A stretch of DNA of 26,692 nucleotides. Source: DATKCF01 sp035513345. Its GTDB lineage: Bacteria; Gemmatimonadota; Gemmatimonadetes; Longimicrobiales; RSA9. This document shows, piece after piece, positions 16,435 to 24,994 of this stretch (position 1 is the stretch's first letter; each line of letters begins with the position of its first letter). The DNA lies in assembly GCA_035513345.1 (NCBI GenBank), contig DATKCF010000071.1, forward strand, positions 1-26,692, given 5' to 3'. The position numbers and the translations under genes are program-made. A model generated the notes under the pieces. It saw only the letters and a program-made list of their open reading frames with translations. It was not told the origin of the DNA and ran no database searches.

Positions 16435-16463
16435 TTGCGCCCCACCCCGGGATTGCCTACATT
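16435..16463 (+). promoter_or_regulatory. Candidate promoter of padR
   Basis: TTGCGC (16435-16440), 17 bp, TACATT (16458-16463). The same hexamer style (TTGCAA, 17 bp, TACATT) precedes the antitoxin gene at the right end, which adds some weight. It gives a leader of about 85 nt containing the 13-bp tandem repeats. Confidence 0.5.
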
Positions 16464-16480
16464 GCAGTCAATCACCGCGA

Positions 16481-16544
16481 GCCCCAGAAACCAGCCCCAG
16501 AAACCAGCCCCAGAAACCAGCCCCAGAAACCAGAAACCAGAAAC
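16481..16544 (+). repeat. Four 13-bp tandem repeats in the padR leader
   Basis: GCCCCAGAAACCA occurs four times without change (16481-16493, 16494-16506, 16507-16519, 16520-16532), followed by shortened units GAAACCA (16533-16539) and GAAAC. The array lies between the candidate promoter and the padR ATG. The units are too short and have no spacers, so this is not a CRISPR; it may be a slippage-prone repeat or an array of protein-binding sites. Confidence 0.9.
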
Positions 16545-16556
16545 GGGCCGAAGGCC

Positions 16557-16889
16557 ATGGTCAACCACAGTCTCGGAGAGTTCGAACAGCTCGTGCTCCT
16601 CGCCATCCTCCACGTCCGCGATGGCGCGTACGCGGTGCCTGTGCGGCGCGTCATCGAGGAGCGGACGGGGCGGCCGGTGACGCGTGGTGCACTGTACACG
16701 GCACTCGAGCGGCTCGACGCGAAGGGCCTGGTCCGATCGAAGCTCGGTGAGTCGACACCGGAGCGTGGCGGCAGACCGAAGCGGTACTTCCGTGTGACGG
16801 CGGAGGGCCGGGCAGCGCTGAGGCACTCTCACGCGACGCTGACGAACATGTGGCACGGTCTGGAGTCCGAGCTCGGCCGGACGTCGTGA
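16557..16889 (+). CDS. PadR-family transcriptional regulator
   Basis: A 110-residue winged-helix DNA-binding protein. LGEFEQLVLLAILHV is helix 1, VRRVIEERTGRPVTRGALYT contains the recognition helix, ALERLDAKGLVRSKL follows, and GGRPKRYFRVTAEGRAALRH is the wing typical of PadR. The C-terminal helix for dimerisation is short, as in the PadR-s1 type. Its stop codon overlaps the start of the permease gene by four bases (GTGA), a standard arrangement for this regulator-permease pair; it probably represses its own operon. The ATG has GAAGG close by. Confidence 0.92.
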   Translation: MVNHSLGEFEQLVLLAILHVRDGAYAVPVRRVIEERTGRPVTRGALYTALERLDAKGLVRSKLGESTPERGGRPKRYFRVTAEGRAALRHSHATLTNMWHGLESELGRTS

Positions 16890-19561
16890 GGCCTCCGCGC
16901 GCGGCGGTCTGGCTTCTCTGTCTGACGCTGCCGGGTGATGCGCGGGCCAGCATCCCGGGCGACCTCGAGGAGGAGTACGCGGCGATCGCGTTGCGGTCCC
17001 GGTGGCGGGCTCAACTGTGGTACTGGGTGCAGGCGGTGAGGCTTGTCGTGCGCTTTGGCGCGTTCGCGGTGTGGCGCGCGGTGCGCGAGCGGGTGTCGCG
17101 TTCACCGAGCACGTTTCGGTCACGAAAGGACGGATTGATGGCGACGCTTCTTCGGGATCTCCGGTACGCGATGCGGTCTCTCCGGCGCAGTCCGGCGTTC
17201 GCATTGACGGCGATACTGACGATTGCGCTGGGTATCGGTGCGGCGACGGCCGTGTTCAGTGTGGTGTATGGTGTTCTGCTGAAGCCGTTCGACTACGAGG
17301 ATCCGGACCGGCTGGCGGTGGTGTGGACGGCCAGCGAGTCGTTTCCTCAGTCGTGGCTGTCGGGTCCGGAGTTCGCGTTCCTGCGCGACAATGCGCAGAC
17401 GATCTCGAGCGGCGCGGTACTGTGGCCTGAGTTCTACACTCTGACGGATACCGGACCGGCGGAGCAGCTGCGCGGTGGCGACGTTTCGCCCGAGCTGTTC
17501 GAGTTGCTGGGAGAGCGTGCCGCGCTCGGCCGGACTCTTCAGGCTGGCGACGACGCGGGCGGCGAGCGTGTGGTGGTGCTGAGCGACGCGTTCTGGCGGA
17601 CGCGCTTCGGTGGCGAGCGGGCCGTACTGGGCCGGGCACTCACTCTGGACGGCCAGCCGCACACGGTCGTGGGCGTGATGCCGCCTGACTTCGTGCTCTG
17701 GCTACCCGAAGACGGCCTGTTCCACGAGCGGCCCGATCTGTGGCTGCCTTTGCGGCTCGAGGACTGGCAGAGTCGGGACAATCATTCCCTGCTCGGACTG
17801 GTCCGGCTTCGTGATGGCGTTGGCTGGGACGCTTTCACATCGGAGCTGGCTTCGTTCTCCGAAGCGTATCGCGAGGGCAATATCGGCGCCGTACCGGTCA
17901 CGTTCCGTTTCCAGCCGGAAAACCTGCGCGCGGATGTCGTGGCCGAGGCGAGGCCGGTACTGGTGGCGTTGTTGGGCGCGGTCGGTTTCGTGCTGCTGCT
18001 GGTCTGTGCGAATGTCGCGAATCTGCTGCTGGCGCGCGCGGGCGAGCGGACCGGCGAGGTGGCTGTGCGCAGTGCGGTGGGCGCGGGTCGCGGCGCACTC
18101 GTGCGACAGTTGCTGGCGGAGAGTCTGGCGATCTCGCTGCTGGGCGGGGCCCTCGGCACGTTGATCGGATGGAGCGCACTGTCGCTGATGGTGCGACTCG
18201 CGCCACCGGACCTGCCGCGGCTCACGGAGCTGACGCTGGCTGTGCCTGTCCTCGGCTTTGCCGCGCTCGTTTCCGTGCTTACGGCCGCGCTCTTCGGCGT
18301 GGCGCCCGCGATCCATGCATCGCGCGCGTCGGTCGGGACGCTGGTGCGAACGGGCGGTCGCGGCGCGTCGGCCAGCCGTGAGCGGATGCGTCATCGGTCG
18401 GCGCTCGTTGTCGGCCAGTTCGCGTTCGCGTTCGTGCTATTGATCTCGGCCGTTCTGCTGATCCGCAGTTTCGTGGCGTTGAGCCGTGTCGACCCCGGCT
18501 TCACACCGGACGGCGTGCTCACCATGCAGGTCCGGCTGCCGCAGCAGGCCTATCCGGACAATCGAACGCGCATCGACCGGTTCGTCCTGCCGGCCACTGC
18601 GGAACTCGCGTCGCTGCCCGGTGTGAGGTCCGCCGGCGTCGTGTCCGCGCTCCCGTTCACGGCGGATTTCCGCGGCGGCAGTGTATGGACCGAACGCGAT
18701 GACGGGACGCCGATACCCATGCGGCCCGTCGACATCCGCTTCGCCGATGGTGGTTATTTCGATGCCATGTCCGCGACGCTCGTGGCGGGCCGACTGTTCG
18801 ACTCGCGCGACCAGGCGGACGCATCCGCCGGCCTGATCGTGAATGACGTCTTCGCGGCCACGGCCTGGCCCGGCCAGGACCCGATCGGCCGCCGCGTCGC
18901 ACAGGACTCGGGGATGGCGGAGGTGCGCCAGGTCATTGGCGTCGTGCGACACATCAACCACTACGGCCTCGACGAAGACCCACGCGTCCAGCTCTATTTT
19001 CCCGCGCCCGTGTCAATGCCGCCGCTGATGTCGTTCACGATCGCATTCGCCGGACCGCCGCAGCCGGTGGCCGACGCTGCACGCGCTGCGATCCAGCGCA
19101 TCGATCCGCAGCTGGCCGTCACGCGCGTTACGACCATGCGACAACTCGTCGACGCGTCCCTCTCGACCGGCCGGTTCCAGACCACGCTGTTCACCGCCTT
19201 CGGCGCCATCGCGCTCTGCCTGGCCGCCGTCGGCATTTATGGTGTGATCGCGTTCGGCGTGAACCATCGTCGCCGCGAGTTCGGCGTCCGCCTCGCCCTC
19301 GGCGCAACGTCCGGCGATGTGCAGCGCATGGTCGTCGGGTCCGGCATCCGCATGGCCGGCCTGGGACTCGGAATCGGCCTGATCGGCGCTCTCGTGGCCA
19401 GCCGCCTGCTCGAACAGTTCCTGTTCGGTATCAGGCCGACCGATGTCACGGTGCTGCTCGGCGTCGGTCTCGCCCTCGGCCTAGTGGCGCTGCTCGCGGC
19501 GTGGCTGCCCGCCAGACGAGCGACCCGGTCCGGTCCGCTGGCAGCGCTCCGCTCCGACTGA
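16886..19561 (+). CDS. ADOP-type ABC permease (MacB/FtsX domains with prefix domain)
   Basis: 891 residues from the GTG overlapping the padR stop (GTGA); an upstream ATG at 16850 would run through padR and is less likely. Residues 1 to about 75 (PPRAAVWLLCLTLPGDAR, GDLEEEYAAIALRSR) form the permease prefix domain. Then come RDLRYAMRSLRRSPAFALTA with the first helix, a MacB-type periplasmic domain, three helices with the FtsX core (ARAGERTGEVAVRSAVGAGR), a second periplasmic domain, and a second FtsX core (NHRRREFGVRLALGATSGDV), giving eight helices. It is a permease only, with no ATPase domain and no ATPase gene beside it. Such proteins are very numerous in Gemmatimonadota and Acidobacteria, where they are thought to handle envelope stress or efflux; substrate unknown. 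Confidence 0.92.
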   Translation: MRPPRAAVWLLCLTLPGDARASIPGDLEEEYAAIALRSRWRAQLWYWVQAVRLVVRFGAFAVWRAVRERVSRSPSTFRSRKDGLMATLLRDLRYAMRSLRRSPAFALTAILTIALGIGAATAVFSVVYGVLLKPFDYEDPDRLAVVWTASESFPQSWLSGPEFAFLRDNAQTISSGAVLWPEFYTLTDTGPAEQLRGGDVSPELFELLGERAALGRTLQAGDDAGGERVVVLSDAFWRTRFGGERAVLGRALTLDGQPHTVVGVMPPDFVLWLPEDGLFHERPDLWLPLRLEDWQSRDNHSLLGLVRLRDGVGWDAFTSELASFSEAYREGNIGAVPVTFRFQPENLRADVVAEARPVLVALLGAVGFVLLLVCANVANLLLARAGERTGEVAVRSAVGAGRGALVRQLLAESLAISLLGGALGTLIGWSALSLMVRLAPPDLPRLTELTLAVPVLGFAALVSVLTAALFGVAPAIHASRASVGTLVRTGGRGASASRERMRHRSALVVGQFAFAFVLLISAVLLIRSFVALSRVDPGFTPDGVLTMQVRLPQQAYPDNRTRIDRFVLPATAELASLPGVRSAGVVSALPFTADFRGGSVWTERDDGTPIPMRPVDIRFADGGYFDAMSATLVAGRLFDSRDQADASAGLIVNDVFAATAWPGQDPIGRRVAQDSGMAEVRQVIGVVRHINHYGLDEDPRVQLYFPAPVSMPPLMSFTIAFAGPPQPVADAARAAIQRIDPQLAVTRVTTMRQLVDASLSTGRFQTTLFTAFGAIALCLAAVGIYGVIAFGVNHRRREFGVRLALGATSGDVQRMVVGSGIRMAGLGLGIGLIGALVASRLLEQFLFGIRPTDVTVLLGVGLALGLVALLAAWLPARRATRSGPLAALRSD

Positions 19562-19664
19562 GCCGGCCGTCCGGACCTGTTGCGGAGGCGGGCCCGGCGC
19601 GGGTGCGCCAGCTTGAAGGTCGGCCTGTTGCGTACGCGGCCGGCGGGAGTTACGTCCATGTCAA

Positions 19665-20321
19665 ATGGTCGAACAGAAGTCCGTGCTGGTCGCAGGTGCG
19701 ACAGGACTGGTCGGCGGCGAGTGCGTTCGACAGCTCGCTCGCGACCCGGACGTCGCCGAAGTCCGTGCGCTCGTGCGCAGGCGGCCCCCGCCGGACACGT
19801 TCCCGGCCGCCGTCCGCCTGATCGTGACGGACTTCGATGCGCTGGCGGACCACGCGGACTGGCTGGCCGCCGATCACGTCTTCTGCGCACTCGGCACGAC
19901 CATCAGGAAGGCGGGTTCGCAGGCCGCGTTCCGCAAGATTGACTACGAGTACCCACTCGCGATTGCGCGGCTCGCGCTCGACCGCGGCGCCTCACATTTT
20001 CTGCTGGTCAGCTCGATCGGCGCGGACACCGACTCGCGCGTCTTCTACAGTCGCACAAAGGGTCAGCTCGAACGCGCCATCATCGGACTCGGCTACCGCG
20101 CGGTGACCATCGTCCGGCCCTCGTTCCTGCTCGGCGACCGGACCGAACCCCGCCATGCAGAGTCGATCGGCAGATGGCTGGCGCGCTTCGCGCCCGCCCG
20201 CTGGCGATCCGTCCACGCCCGTGATGTCGCCGGCGCCCTCGTCGCCGCGTCCCGCGCTGACGCGCCCGCCAGCCATGTGATCGAGAACCGCGAAATACTG
20301 CAATCGCACGATCCCCGCTAA
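19665..20321 (+). CDS. NAD(P)-binding Rossmann protein, TIP30/HTATIP2-like
   Basis: 218 residues of the atypical short-chain dehydrogenase type. The cofactor motif GATGLVGGECVRQL is at residues 10-23. FCALGTTIRKAGSQAAFRKI then FLLVSSIGADTDSRVFYSRTKGQLE follow the HTATIP2/TIP30 pattern, including the Tyr-x-x-x-Lys pair (YSRTK) of the SDR active site; VRPSFLLGDRTEPR and SVHARDVAGALV follow. The reaction is unknown. The ATG at 19665 was chosen because the cofactor motif then starts at residue 10; the ribosome site is weak. It lies 103 bp downstream of the permease and 85 bp upstream of cysteine synthase. Confidence 0.85.
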   Translation: MVEQKSVLVAGATGLVGGECVRQLARDPDVAEVRALVRRRPPPDTFPAAVRLIVTDFDALADHADWLAADHVFCALGTTIRKAGSQAAFRKIDYEYPLAIARLALDRGASHFLLVSSIGADTDSRVFYSRTKGQLERAIIGLGYRAVTIVRPSFLLGDRTEPRHAESIGRWLARFAPARWRSVHARDVAGALVAASRADAPASHVIENREILQSHDPR

Positions 20322-20359
20322 TGGTCGCGTGCTCCCGGGATCCACCTTGCCGCTCGGCG

Positions 20360-20365
20360 TATTAT
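20360..20365 (+). promoter_or_regulatory. Candidate -10 box of the cysteine synthase gene
   Basis: TATTAT (20360-20365) is AT-rich in an otherwise GC-rich gap and would start a transcript near 20372, leaving a 35-nt leader to the ATG at 20407. No matching -35 is evident. Confidence 0.3.
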
Positions 20366-20406
20366 GAGTGAATGACATCGATTTCCCGAACTTAAGCGAG
20401 GCGAGC

Positions 20407-21384
20407 ATGGCGGCACCGCACATCCCCGGCCGGGGACGCATCTACGACAACATCGCGCAGACCATTGGCGACACGCCGCTGGTCCGGGCGCCACGCACCA
20501 GCAAAGCGCACGGCGCTCGCGCCGATGTCGTGCTCAAGCTCGAGTTCTTCAATCCGCTGGCGAGCGTCAAGGACCGCATCGGCGTCGCGATGATCGAGGC
20601 AATGGAGCGCGACGGCCGCATCACGGCCGGCACAACGATCGTCGAACCGACCTCCGGCAACACGGGCATTGCACTTGCCTTCGTGTGCGCCGCGAAAGGC
20701 TACCGCTGCGTCCTGACCATGCCTGAAACGATGTCTATCGAACGCCGCAGGATGCTCGCGCTGCTCGGCGCCGAAGTCGTGCTCACGCCGAAGGAGAAGG
20801 GCATCAACGGCGCGATCGAGGAAGCGAACCGCCTCACCGCCGAGATCCCCGGTGCTGTCCAGCCGCAGCAGTTCGAGAATCCGGCGAACCCCGAGATCCA
20901 CCGCCGCACCACCGCCGAAGAGATCTGGAACGACACGGATGGGAAAGTCGACGTGATCGTGTCCGGTGTCGGCACCGGCGGCACCATAACCGGTTGCGGC
21001 CAGGTCCTCAAGCCGCGCAAGCCGAGCCTGCGCATGGTGGCCGTCGAGCCCGAGGTCAGTCCTGTCCTGTCCGGCGGTGCACCCGGACCCGGCAACATGA
21101 TCCAGGGCATTGGTGCGGGTTTCGTACCCGTGATCCTCGACACCGACGTCATCGATGAGGTCATCACTGTAGCCAACGACGCGGCTTTCAGGCTGGCTCG
21201 CGAGGTCGCGAAGCTCGACGGCATCCCTGTCGGCATCTCATCGGGCGCCGCACTCGTGGCCGCCTACGAGATCGCCGCGCGCGATGACATGGACGGGAAG
21301 ATGATCGTCGTCGTCCTGCCATCGTTCGCCGAGCGCTACATCTCGACCGCTCTGTTCGAGGGACTCGGCAACGGAGAGGGCTGA
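20407..21384 (+). CDS. cysK: Cysteine synthase A (O-acetylserine sulfhydrylase)
   Basis: 325 residues. Makes L-cysteine from O-acetylserine and sulfide with pyridoxal phosphate, the last step of sulfate assimilation. Lys55 in FNPLASVKDRIG binds PLP; TSGNTGIALA (82-91) contacts the substrate carboxylate; GVGTGGTITG binds the PLP phosphate; PVGISSGAALVAA is the late active-site motif. The C-terminus (VVVLPSFAERYISTALFEG) is typical of CysK rather than CysM. The ATG at 20407 has GAGG seven bases upstream; a GTG at 20368 would lie at or before the likely transcription start. No other sulfur gene is near. The stop codon is copied in a tandem repeat directly downstream. Confidence 0.95.
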   Translation: MAAPHIPGRGRIYDNIAQTIGDTPLVRAPRTSKAHGARADVVLKLEFFNPLASVKDRIGVAMIEAMERDGRITAGTTIVEPTSGNTGIALAFVCAAKGYRCVLTMPETMSIERRRMLALLGAEVVLTPKEKGINGAIEEANRLTAEIPGAVQPQQFENPANPEIHRRTTAEEIWNDTDGKVDVIVSGVGTGGTITGCGQVLKPRKPSLRMVAVEPEVSPVLSGGAPGPGNMIQGIGAGFVPVILDTDVIDEVITVANDAAFRLAREVAKLDGIPVGISSGAALVAAYEIAARDDMDGKMIVVVLPSFAERYISTALFEGLGNGEG

Positions 21385-21455
21385 ACGGACTTGTTCCACG
21401 CAGGGGACGCGGCTGAACGGACTTGTTTCACGCTGTGGGCGCAGGGGGTTCGCGG
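21381..21455 (+). repeat. 32-bp near-tandem repeat over the cysK stop codon
   Basis: CTGAACGGACTTGTTCCACG (21381-21400) recurs as CTGAACGGACTTGTTTCACG (21413-21432), 32 bp later; the first TGA is the cysK stop codon. The second copy continues into the GC-rich GTTTCACGC-family sequence (GGGCGCAGGGGG). Related sequence is at 3522-3586, 23048-23082, 24995-25029 and, reversed, 3791-3827 and 23295-23337. Confidence 0.8.
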
Positions 21456-21529
21456 TGGACGCAGCGGCGGCTGGCTGAGTTCGAGTCTGTCACACCTGAC
21501 CGTCAACCGCAGCCCCCCACTTGATGTTT

Positions 21530-21858
21530 TGGCTCTTCGGGCTTTGGCATGGGTTCATTCCGTCGCAGTGGGACAGGGCCGCAATGGGTCCTGTCGGCCG
21601 GGCAGGGGCACCGGTTTCCTGGGCCGATCCGGTCGCGGCGTGACGTGGACCTTTCCCCAGAGCGGCATTTCTCAAATGGGGGGCAATTCTGACGGCGCAT
21701 GGAGGTGTCGGGTTTGCCCTGGCTCGTTTGAGCGGTACGGGCGGGGTATGATTCACCGCTCCAACAACAGTCAATGTTACCCCACGCCCGGCAGATGCCG
21801 GTTTGGGGCAAGGTTCACGTTGCGCCGGCGCGTGCAACCAGTGGTGACGAACTACTGG
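21530..21858 (+). repeat. Copy B of the 330-bp structured repeat
   Basis: Same sequence as the minus strand of 352-690, starting near GGCTCTTCGGGCTTTGGCAT and ending at the ACTACTGG that contains the stop codon of the DUF4139 remnant (plus-strand CTA 21852-21854). The outer inverted arms found around copy A are absent. Most of the potential hairpins are kept; C-to-T changes in the stems leave G-U pairs when read as RNA on the minus strand of this copy. The gap 21385-21851 holds only this and the cysK-end repeat; no gene was seen. Confidence 0.75.
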
Positions 21859-22364
21859 CACCAGCGGACGCGCACGCGGTACCGGACCTTCGTTTCGGCG
21901 TTCGCGTCGACGCCAATGCGGTACGTGAAGGTGTGCGCGTCGACCTTCGTGTACGGGTGGATGGTCGAGAGGATGGTCCAGTCGCCGCCGACCGGCTCGA
22001 TCACGTCGATCTCGACGCGCTCGTCCTTGTGATTGCGCAGCGTGATCTCCCAGTCGCTTTCCGCGACACAGTGCGAGATCACGGAGTATTCCATCTGGCG
22101 CCGGTCGCCGACGATGTCGAAGGCTTCACCCATGCGGATACGAACGCGCTCATCGCGCGGCGTGTGATCAATACGGTCCTCGCCGATGAACTGCTGCGCG
22201 CCTGACGCATCGGCCTTGTAGACGCGCACGATGCCCTTCGGCAGCGGCATGCCGAGCCGATTCTGCTCGGAGTTGTCGAAGTCGATGAACACGCCGACCT
22301 TCTGATTCGAAACGACATCACCATACGAGCCACGATGTCTCGAGCCGGAGGTCCGCCCGATCAC
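21852..22364 (-). pseudogene. DUF4139 protein, C-terminal fragment
   Basis: This frame carries the conserved end of a DUF4139 protein: FIDFDNSEQNRLGMPLPKG, VRVYKADASGAQQFIGEDRI, DHTPRDERVRIRMGEAFDIV and VEIDVIEPVGGDWTILSTIH, ending RYRVRVRWCQ. The first 15 or so residues (before about 22320) are out-of-frame sequence. Compared with complete family members of about 450-500 residues, the central 130-170 residues, which should lie between this piece and the next one, are missing. The stop codon is shared with the edge of repeat copy B. Confidence 0.7.
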
Positions 22365-22581
22365 TGTCGAGCAGCCACTTCAGTGTGGGCTGCGCGATCA
22401 GATTGTCCGGGATCTCGGGGAACGAGAAGCGACCTGGATAGTTGAACGTGATCTCGCCGCCAATGCGCAGGATCGGGCCGCCGTTCACCGACAGCACCTC
22501 CGCCTCGACCGGCACTTCACGCTGCGCGGCCTGGTCGTATCGCCACACGGTGACCGTCCTGCCGACGTACTTCTCGAGCAT
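22318..22581 (-). pseudogene. DUF4139 protein, middle fragment
   Basis: A second frame holds LEKYVGRTVTVWRYDQAAQ, VPVEAEVLSVNGGPILRIGG and FPEIPDNLIAQPTLKWLLDS, then LRLETSWLVW and a stop at 22318. This is the middle of the DUF4139 N-terminal half; in complete proteins the sequence after W-L-V carries on for more than a hundred residues before the C-terminal part. Confidence 0.7.
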
Positions 22582-22921
22582 CGAGCGATCGGATGTGCAC
22601 GGTCTCGGGCTGCACGTGCTGGGCGACATCGGCGTACTCGAGGCTCGCCGTGCCACACGTAAACGCGATGTCGCGGACCTCCCGCACGAGTCCGAAATTC
22701 TGATTGTAGACCGTGATCGACACGGACTCGCGGTCCGCCGCCGTCGACGTCCAGTTCGAGCCATCGCCCGTCACACTGCCGGACCGCCCGGTATCCGGCA
22801 CCTCCACACGCATGACGTGGCCAGGTATCACACGCGGCGTGACGGTCTCGCCGACGCCCGTCAGCGCCACCCCGGCGCTGCTCGCGACCAGAGTCGCCAC
22901 CGCCATTCGATGCATGAGCAT
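22517..22921 (-). pseudogene. DUF4139 protein, N-terminal fragment
   Basis: The ATG at 22921 has GGGGAG six bases upstream and opens with a signal peptide (MAVATLVASSAGVALTG). SVSITVYNQNFGLVREVRDI and LEYADVAQHVQPETVHIRSL follow, the conserved start of this family. At about 22583 the family sequence stops; the frame runs on as arginine-rich nonsense to 22517. In complete relatives roughly 20 residues (an LEQNYRYDLL-like stretch) stand between VHIRSL and LEKYVG, and they are missing here. Confidence 0.7.
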
Positions 22922-23047
22922 GCTGCGCTCCCCGTTGACGTATCGTTGCTGTCAGGGAGGAGGACGTTCAGGTCGGAAATAGTTGCACACGCGTCAGACC
23001 ACACCACACAGAGGAGGTTGCCACTTCTTCCGATATCCGGCGCTCGG

Positions 23048-23337
23048 GGTTCACGCTGGGGACGCTGGGGGAGCGGACGCGGAACGGATTACTTGTTGTT
23101 GAACTCACGGCGGAGCATTGGTCGACGGGCACCCGCGCCCGATCGCCGCCAGACGTTGCGCAGCCTTGTGGATGTCGACTGATCCCCGCCCGATCCTGAC
23201 TGGCCAGCACCAGGACCCAGATCCCGAGAGAGTTCCCCCCCAAATCGCCGGCTGCCTGCCCGGAGTCGGCGCCATCAGGAGGCGGAAGAACAAACAGCGT
23301 CCTCCCCCCCTGCGGCCCCCCGCGTGAAACAGTCCGT
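23048..23337. repeat. Facing pair of GTTTCACGC-family repeats
   Basis: A plus-strand copy (23048-23082, ending GGGGGAGCGGACGCGG) faces a minus-strand copy (23295-23337, containing CGCGTGAAACAGTCC on the plus strand). The spacing resembles that of the 3553-3586 and 3791-3827 pair, and both have a C-run followed by AAA and a CCGGC-rich hairpin about 60 bp before the right copy (3721-3750 and 23234-23260). The sequence between is otherwise different. The gap 22922-23342 holds nothing else recognisable. Confidence 0.65.
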
Positions 23338-23342
23338 AGCGC

Positions 23343-24980
23343 CTACGTCCTCGAAGCCCCTGGCGACTCGAAGACCAGGATGCCGCTGCCGATCAGGGGG
23401 AGCAGGCTCGACGCGAAACCTTCGGCGGACATGTCGGCGGGGATGAGGCCGGCTTCGAGCGCGCGGGCCCGGTGCTCGGTGATTGTGCGGGAGCCGTCAC
23501 AGCCGACAAGGAACTCCGCGATGGCGACCGGCACCTCGATGACGCGGCGGAACGGCCATTCAGTGAGCAGCCGGCATCGTTTGGGGACCCACGTTCCGTC
23601 GGCGGGCCGACTGAGCAGCTCGAGGCGGACGGCGGGCGAGATGCGCGGGTTCGACGCGACCAGCTTCGCGGGCAGATCGGGGTCGGCGGCCGACCGTTCC
23701 CATTCGACGAGCCAGTCGAGCTCGGCGAGGCCGGTCATGTCGCCGACCTGCCGGCGAGCGGTCACGCCGGGCCGGTCCTCGTCGTGGCGGTCGATCGCGA
23801 TGGTGCACAGCACAAGCCGCTCGACGCCGAGGTCGCGGAGCCGATCGACGAGACCGGAATCCGCCGTCGGCGCGTCCTCGCCCGTCTCGTGACTGCTGAA
23901 GTACTGCTCGGGTGTCGACACCGCCTTCGCCAGTACGTACACGTCGAAGCCGGCGTTGGCCTGGCCGAGCATGACCCGGAGCCGCCGTTCGACCGGCCAG
24001 TCCCTGCGGTCCGAGAGCATGCACGAACACAGGAACCGGCCGCCCGCCCGCAGATGGTCCGGCAGTCCCTCGATGATGCGCCGCGTCACCTGTTCGCCGT
24101 CTTCACCGCCGGCGCGGTAGATGAGTTCGGACTCGACGGTCGGGACATACGGCGGATGGGCGACAATACGGTCGAATGTCAGTCCGGCGACCGGGGCCCA
24201 CACATCGCCGCGCAGCACCGTCACATTGGCGATGCCGTTCAGCGCGGCATTGAACGCGGCGAACCGGGTCGCCCGTTCAGTCACGTCGACGGCCCACGCC
24301 TGACCTGGCTGGTCGGGCGAATGGAACCAGTCCGATCGACGTCCGGCGACGAGCGCGGCGACCGCCGTACCCGAGCACAGGTCGAGGAACGCGTCGCAGG
24401 GGTCGTCGGGCATGAGAGCCAGCAGTTCGCCGGTGTTCGCCGCGATCGCGGGATAGACGGCGTCAGGCAGCGGCGGGTTCCGCGCCAGATCGGACGCGAT
24501 GAGAAGCTCGTCGACCGGATAGAACATGACTGTGGGGACGACAAGCGTCGGATCCTCCGTGTCGCCTGCAATGAGACCGTGCTCCTCGAGCAGACCGGGC
24601 ACTTCGGTCCACAGCAGGGACTCGAGCGTGATGCGCGGCAGCGGCCGGCCAGCAAGGAACAGGTGGAGCAACGCGTCCAGCGCGTCATCGATCGACGAGG
24701 GCGCGGCCCGCTCCGCCGGGATGCTCTCATACTCGAATATCGAGTTCAGCCCCAGCCGCTCGCACACGCTCTGCGCGTAGTAGCCCATCGCGGCGAGCGC
24801 ATCGCGGAGCGCGCCCATCCGGTTCGATCCTGTAATGACAAGCGGGACACCCGAGTCGGTCGCGGTCGTGTTTTCCATGGCCATGAGATACCGGTCCGGT
24901 CCGGGGGGCGCCAGCCTGCCGTCCGCACCGCGCGCTTCGTTACCCCTGCGTCTCATGCGCGAAATCAGTCCGTCCTCCAT
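23343..24980 (-). CDS. Class I SAM-dependent methyltransferase with extra N- and C-terminal domains
   Basis: About 545 residues. The methyltransferase core lies near residues 195-330: DAFLDLCSGTAVAALVAG binds SAM (motif I), AVDVTERATRFAAFNAALNG is motif II, NVTVLRGDVWAPV is motif III, and FDRIVAHPPYVP is motif IV. Motif IV has HPPY instead of the NPPY of HemK/PrmC glutamine or N6-adenine methyltransferases. The N-terminal 190 residues are mostly helical (LRDALAAMGYYAQSVCERLG). The C-terminal tail (WPFRRVIEVPVAIAEFLVGC, then SLLPLIGSGILVFES) looks like a winged-helix or PqqD-like domain. The target is unknown. Start is uncertain: ATG 24980, 24956 and 24884 are all possible. A GTG at 24999-25001 lies inside an intergenic repeat and was rejected. 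Confidence 0.75.
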   Translation of the reverse strand: MEDGLISRMRRRGNEARGADGRLAPPGPDRYLMAMENTTATDSGVPLVITGSNRMGALRDALAAMGYYAQSVCERLGLNSIFEYESIPAERAAPSSIDDALDALLHLFLAGRPLPRITLESLLWTEVPGLLEEHGLIAGDTEDPTLVVPTVMFYPVDELLIASDLARNPPLPDAVYPAIAANTGELLALMPDDPCDAFLDLCSGTAVAALVAGRRSDWFHSPDQPGQAWAVDVTERATRFAAFNAALNGIANVTVLRGDVWAPVAGLTFDRIVAHPPYVPTVESELIYRAGGEDGEQVTRRIIEGLPDHLRAGGRFLCSCMLSDRRDWPVERRLRVMLGQANAGFDVYVLAKAVSTPEQYFSSHETGEDAPTADSGLVDRLRDLGVERLVLCTIAIDRHDEDRPGVTARRQVGDMTGLAELDWLVEWERSAADPDLPAKLVASNPRISPAVRLELLSRPADGTWVPKRCRLLTEWPFRRVIEVPVAIAEFLVGCDGSRTITEHRARALEAGLIPADMSAEGFASSLLPLIGSGILVFESPGASRT

Positions 24981-24994
24981 TTGCGCGCCTGGGG

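Noticed and set aside
16481..16544. CRISPR-like array
   Set aside because: Units of 13 bp follow each other without spacers; this is a simple tandem repeat.
16850..16885. ATG start of the permease inside padR
   Set aside because: The GTG at 16886 overlapping the padR stop (GTGA) gives the normal N-terminus of the prefix domain.
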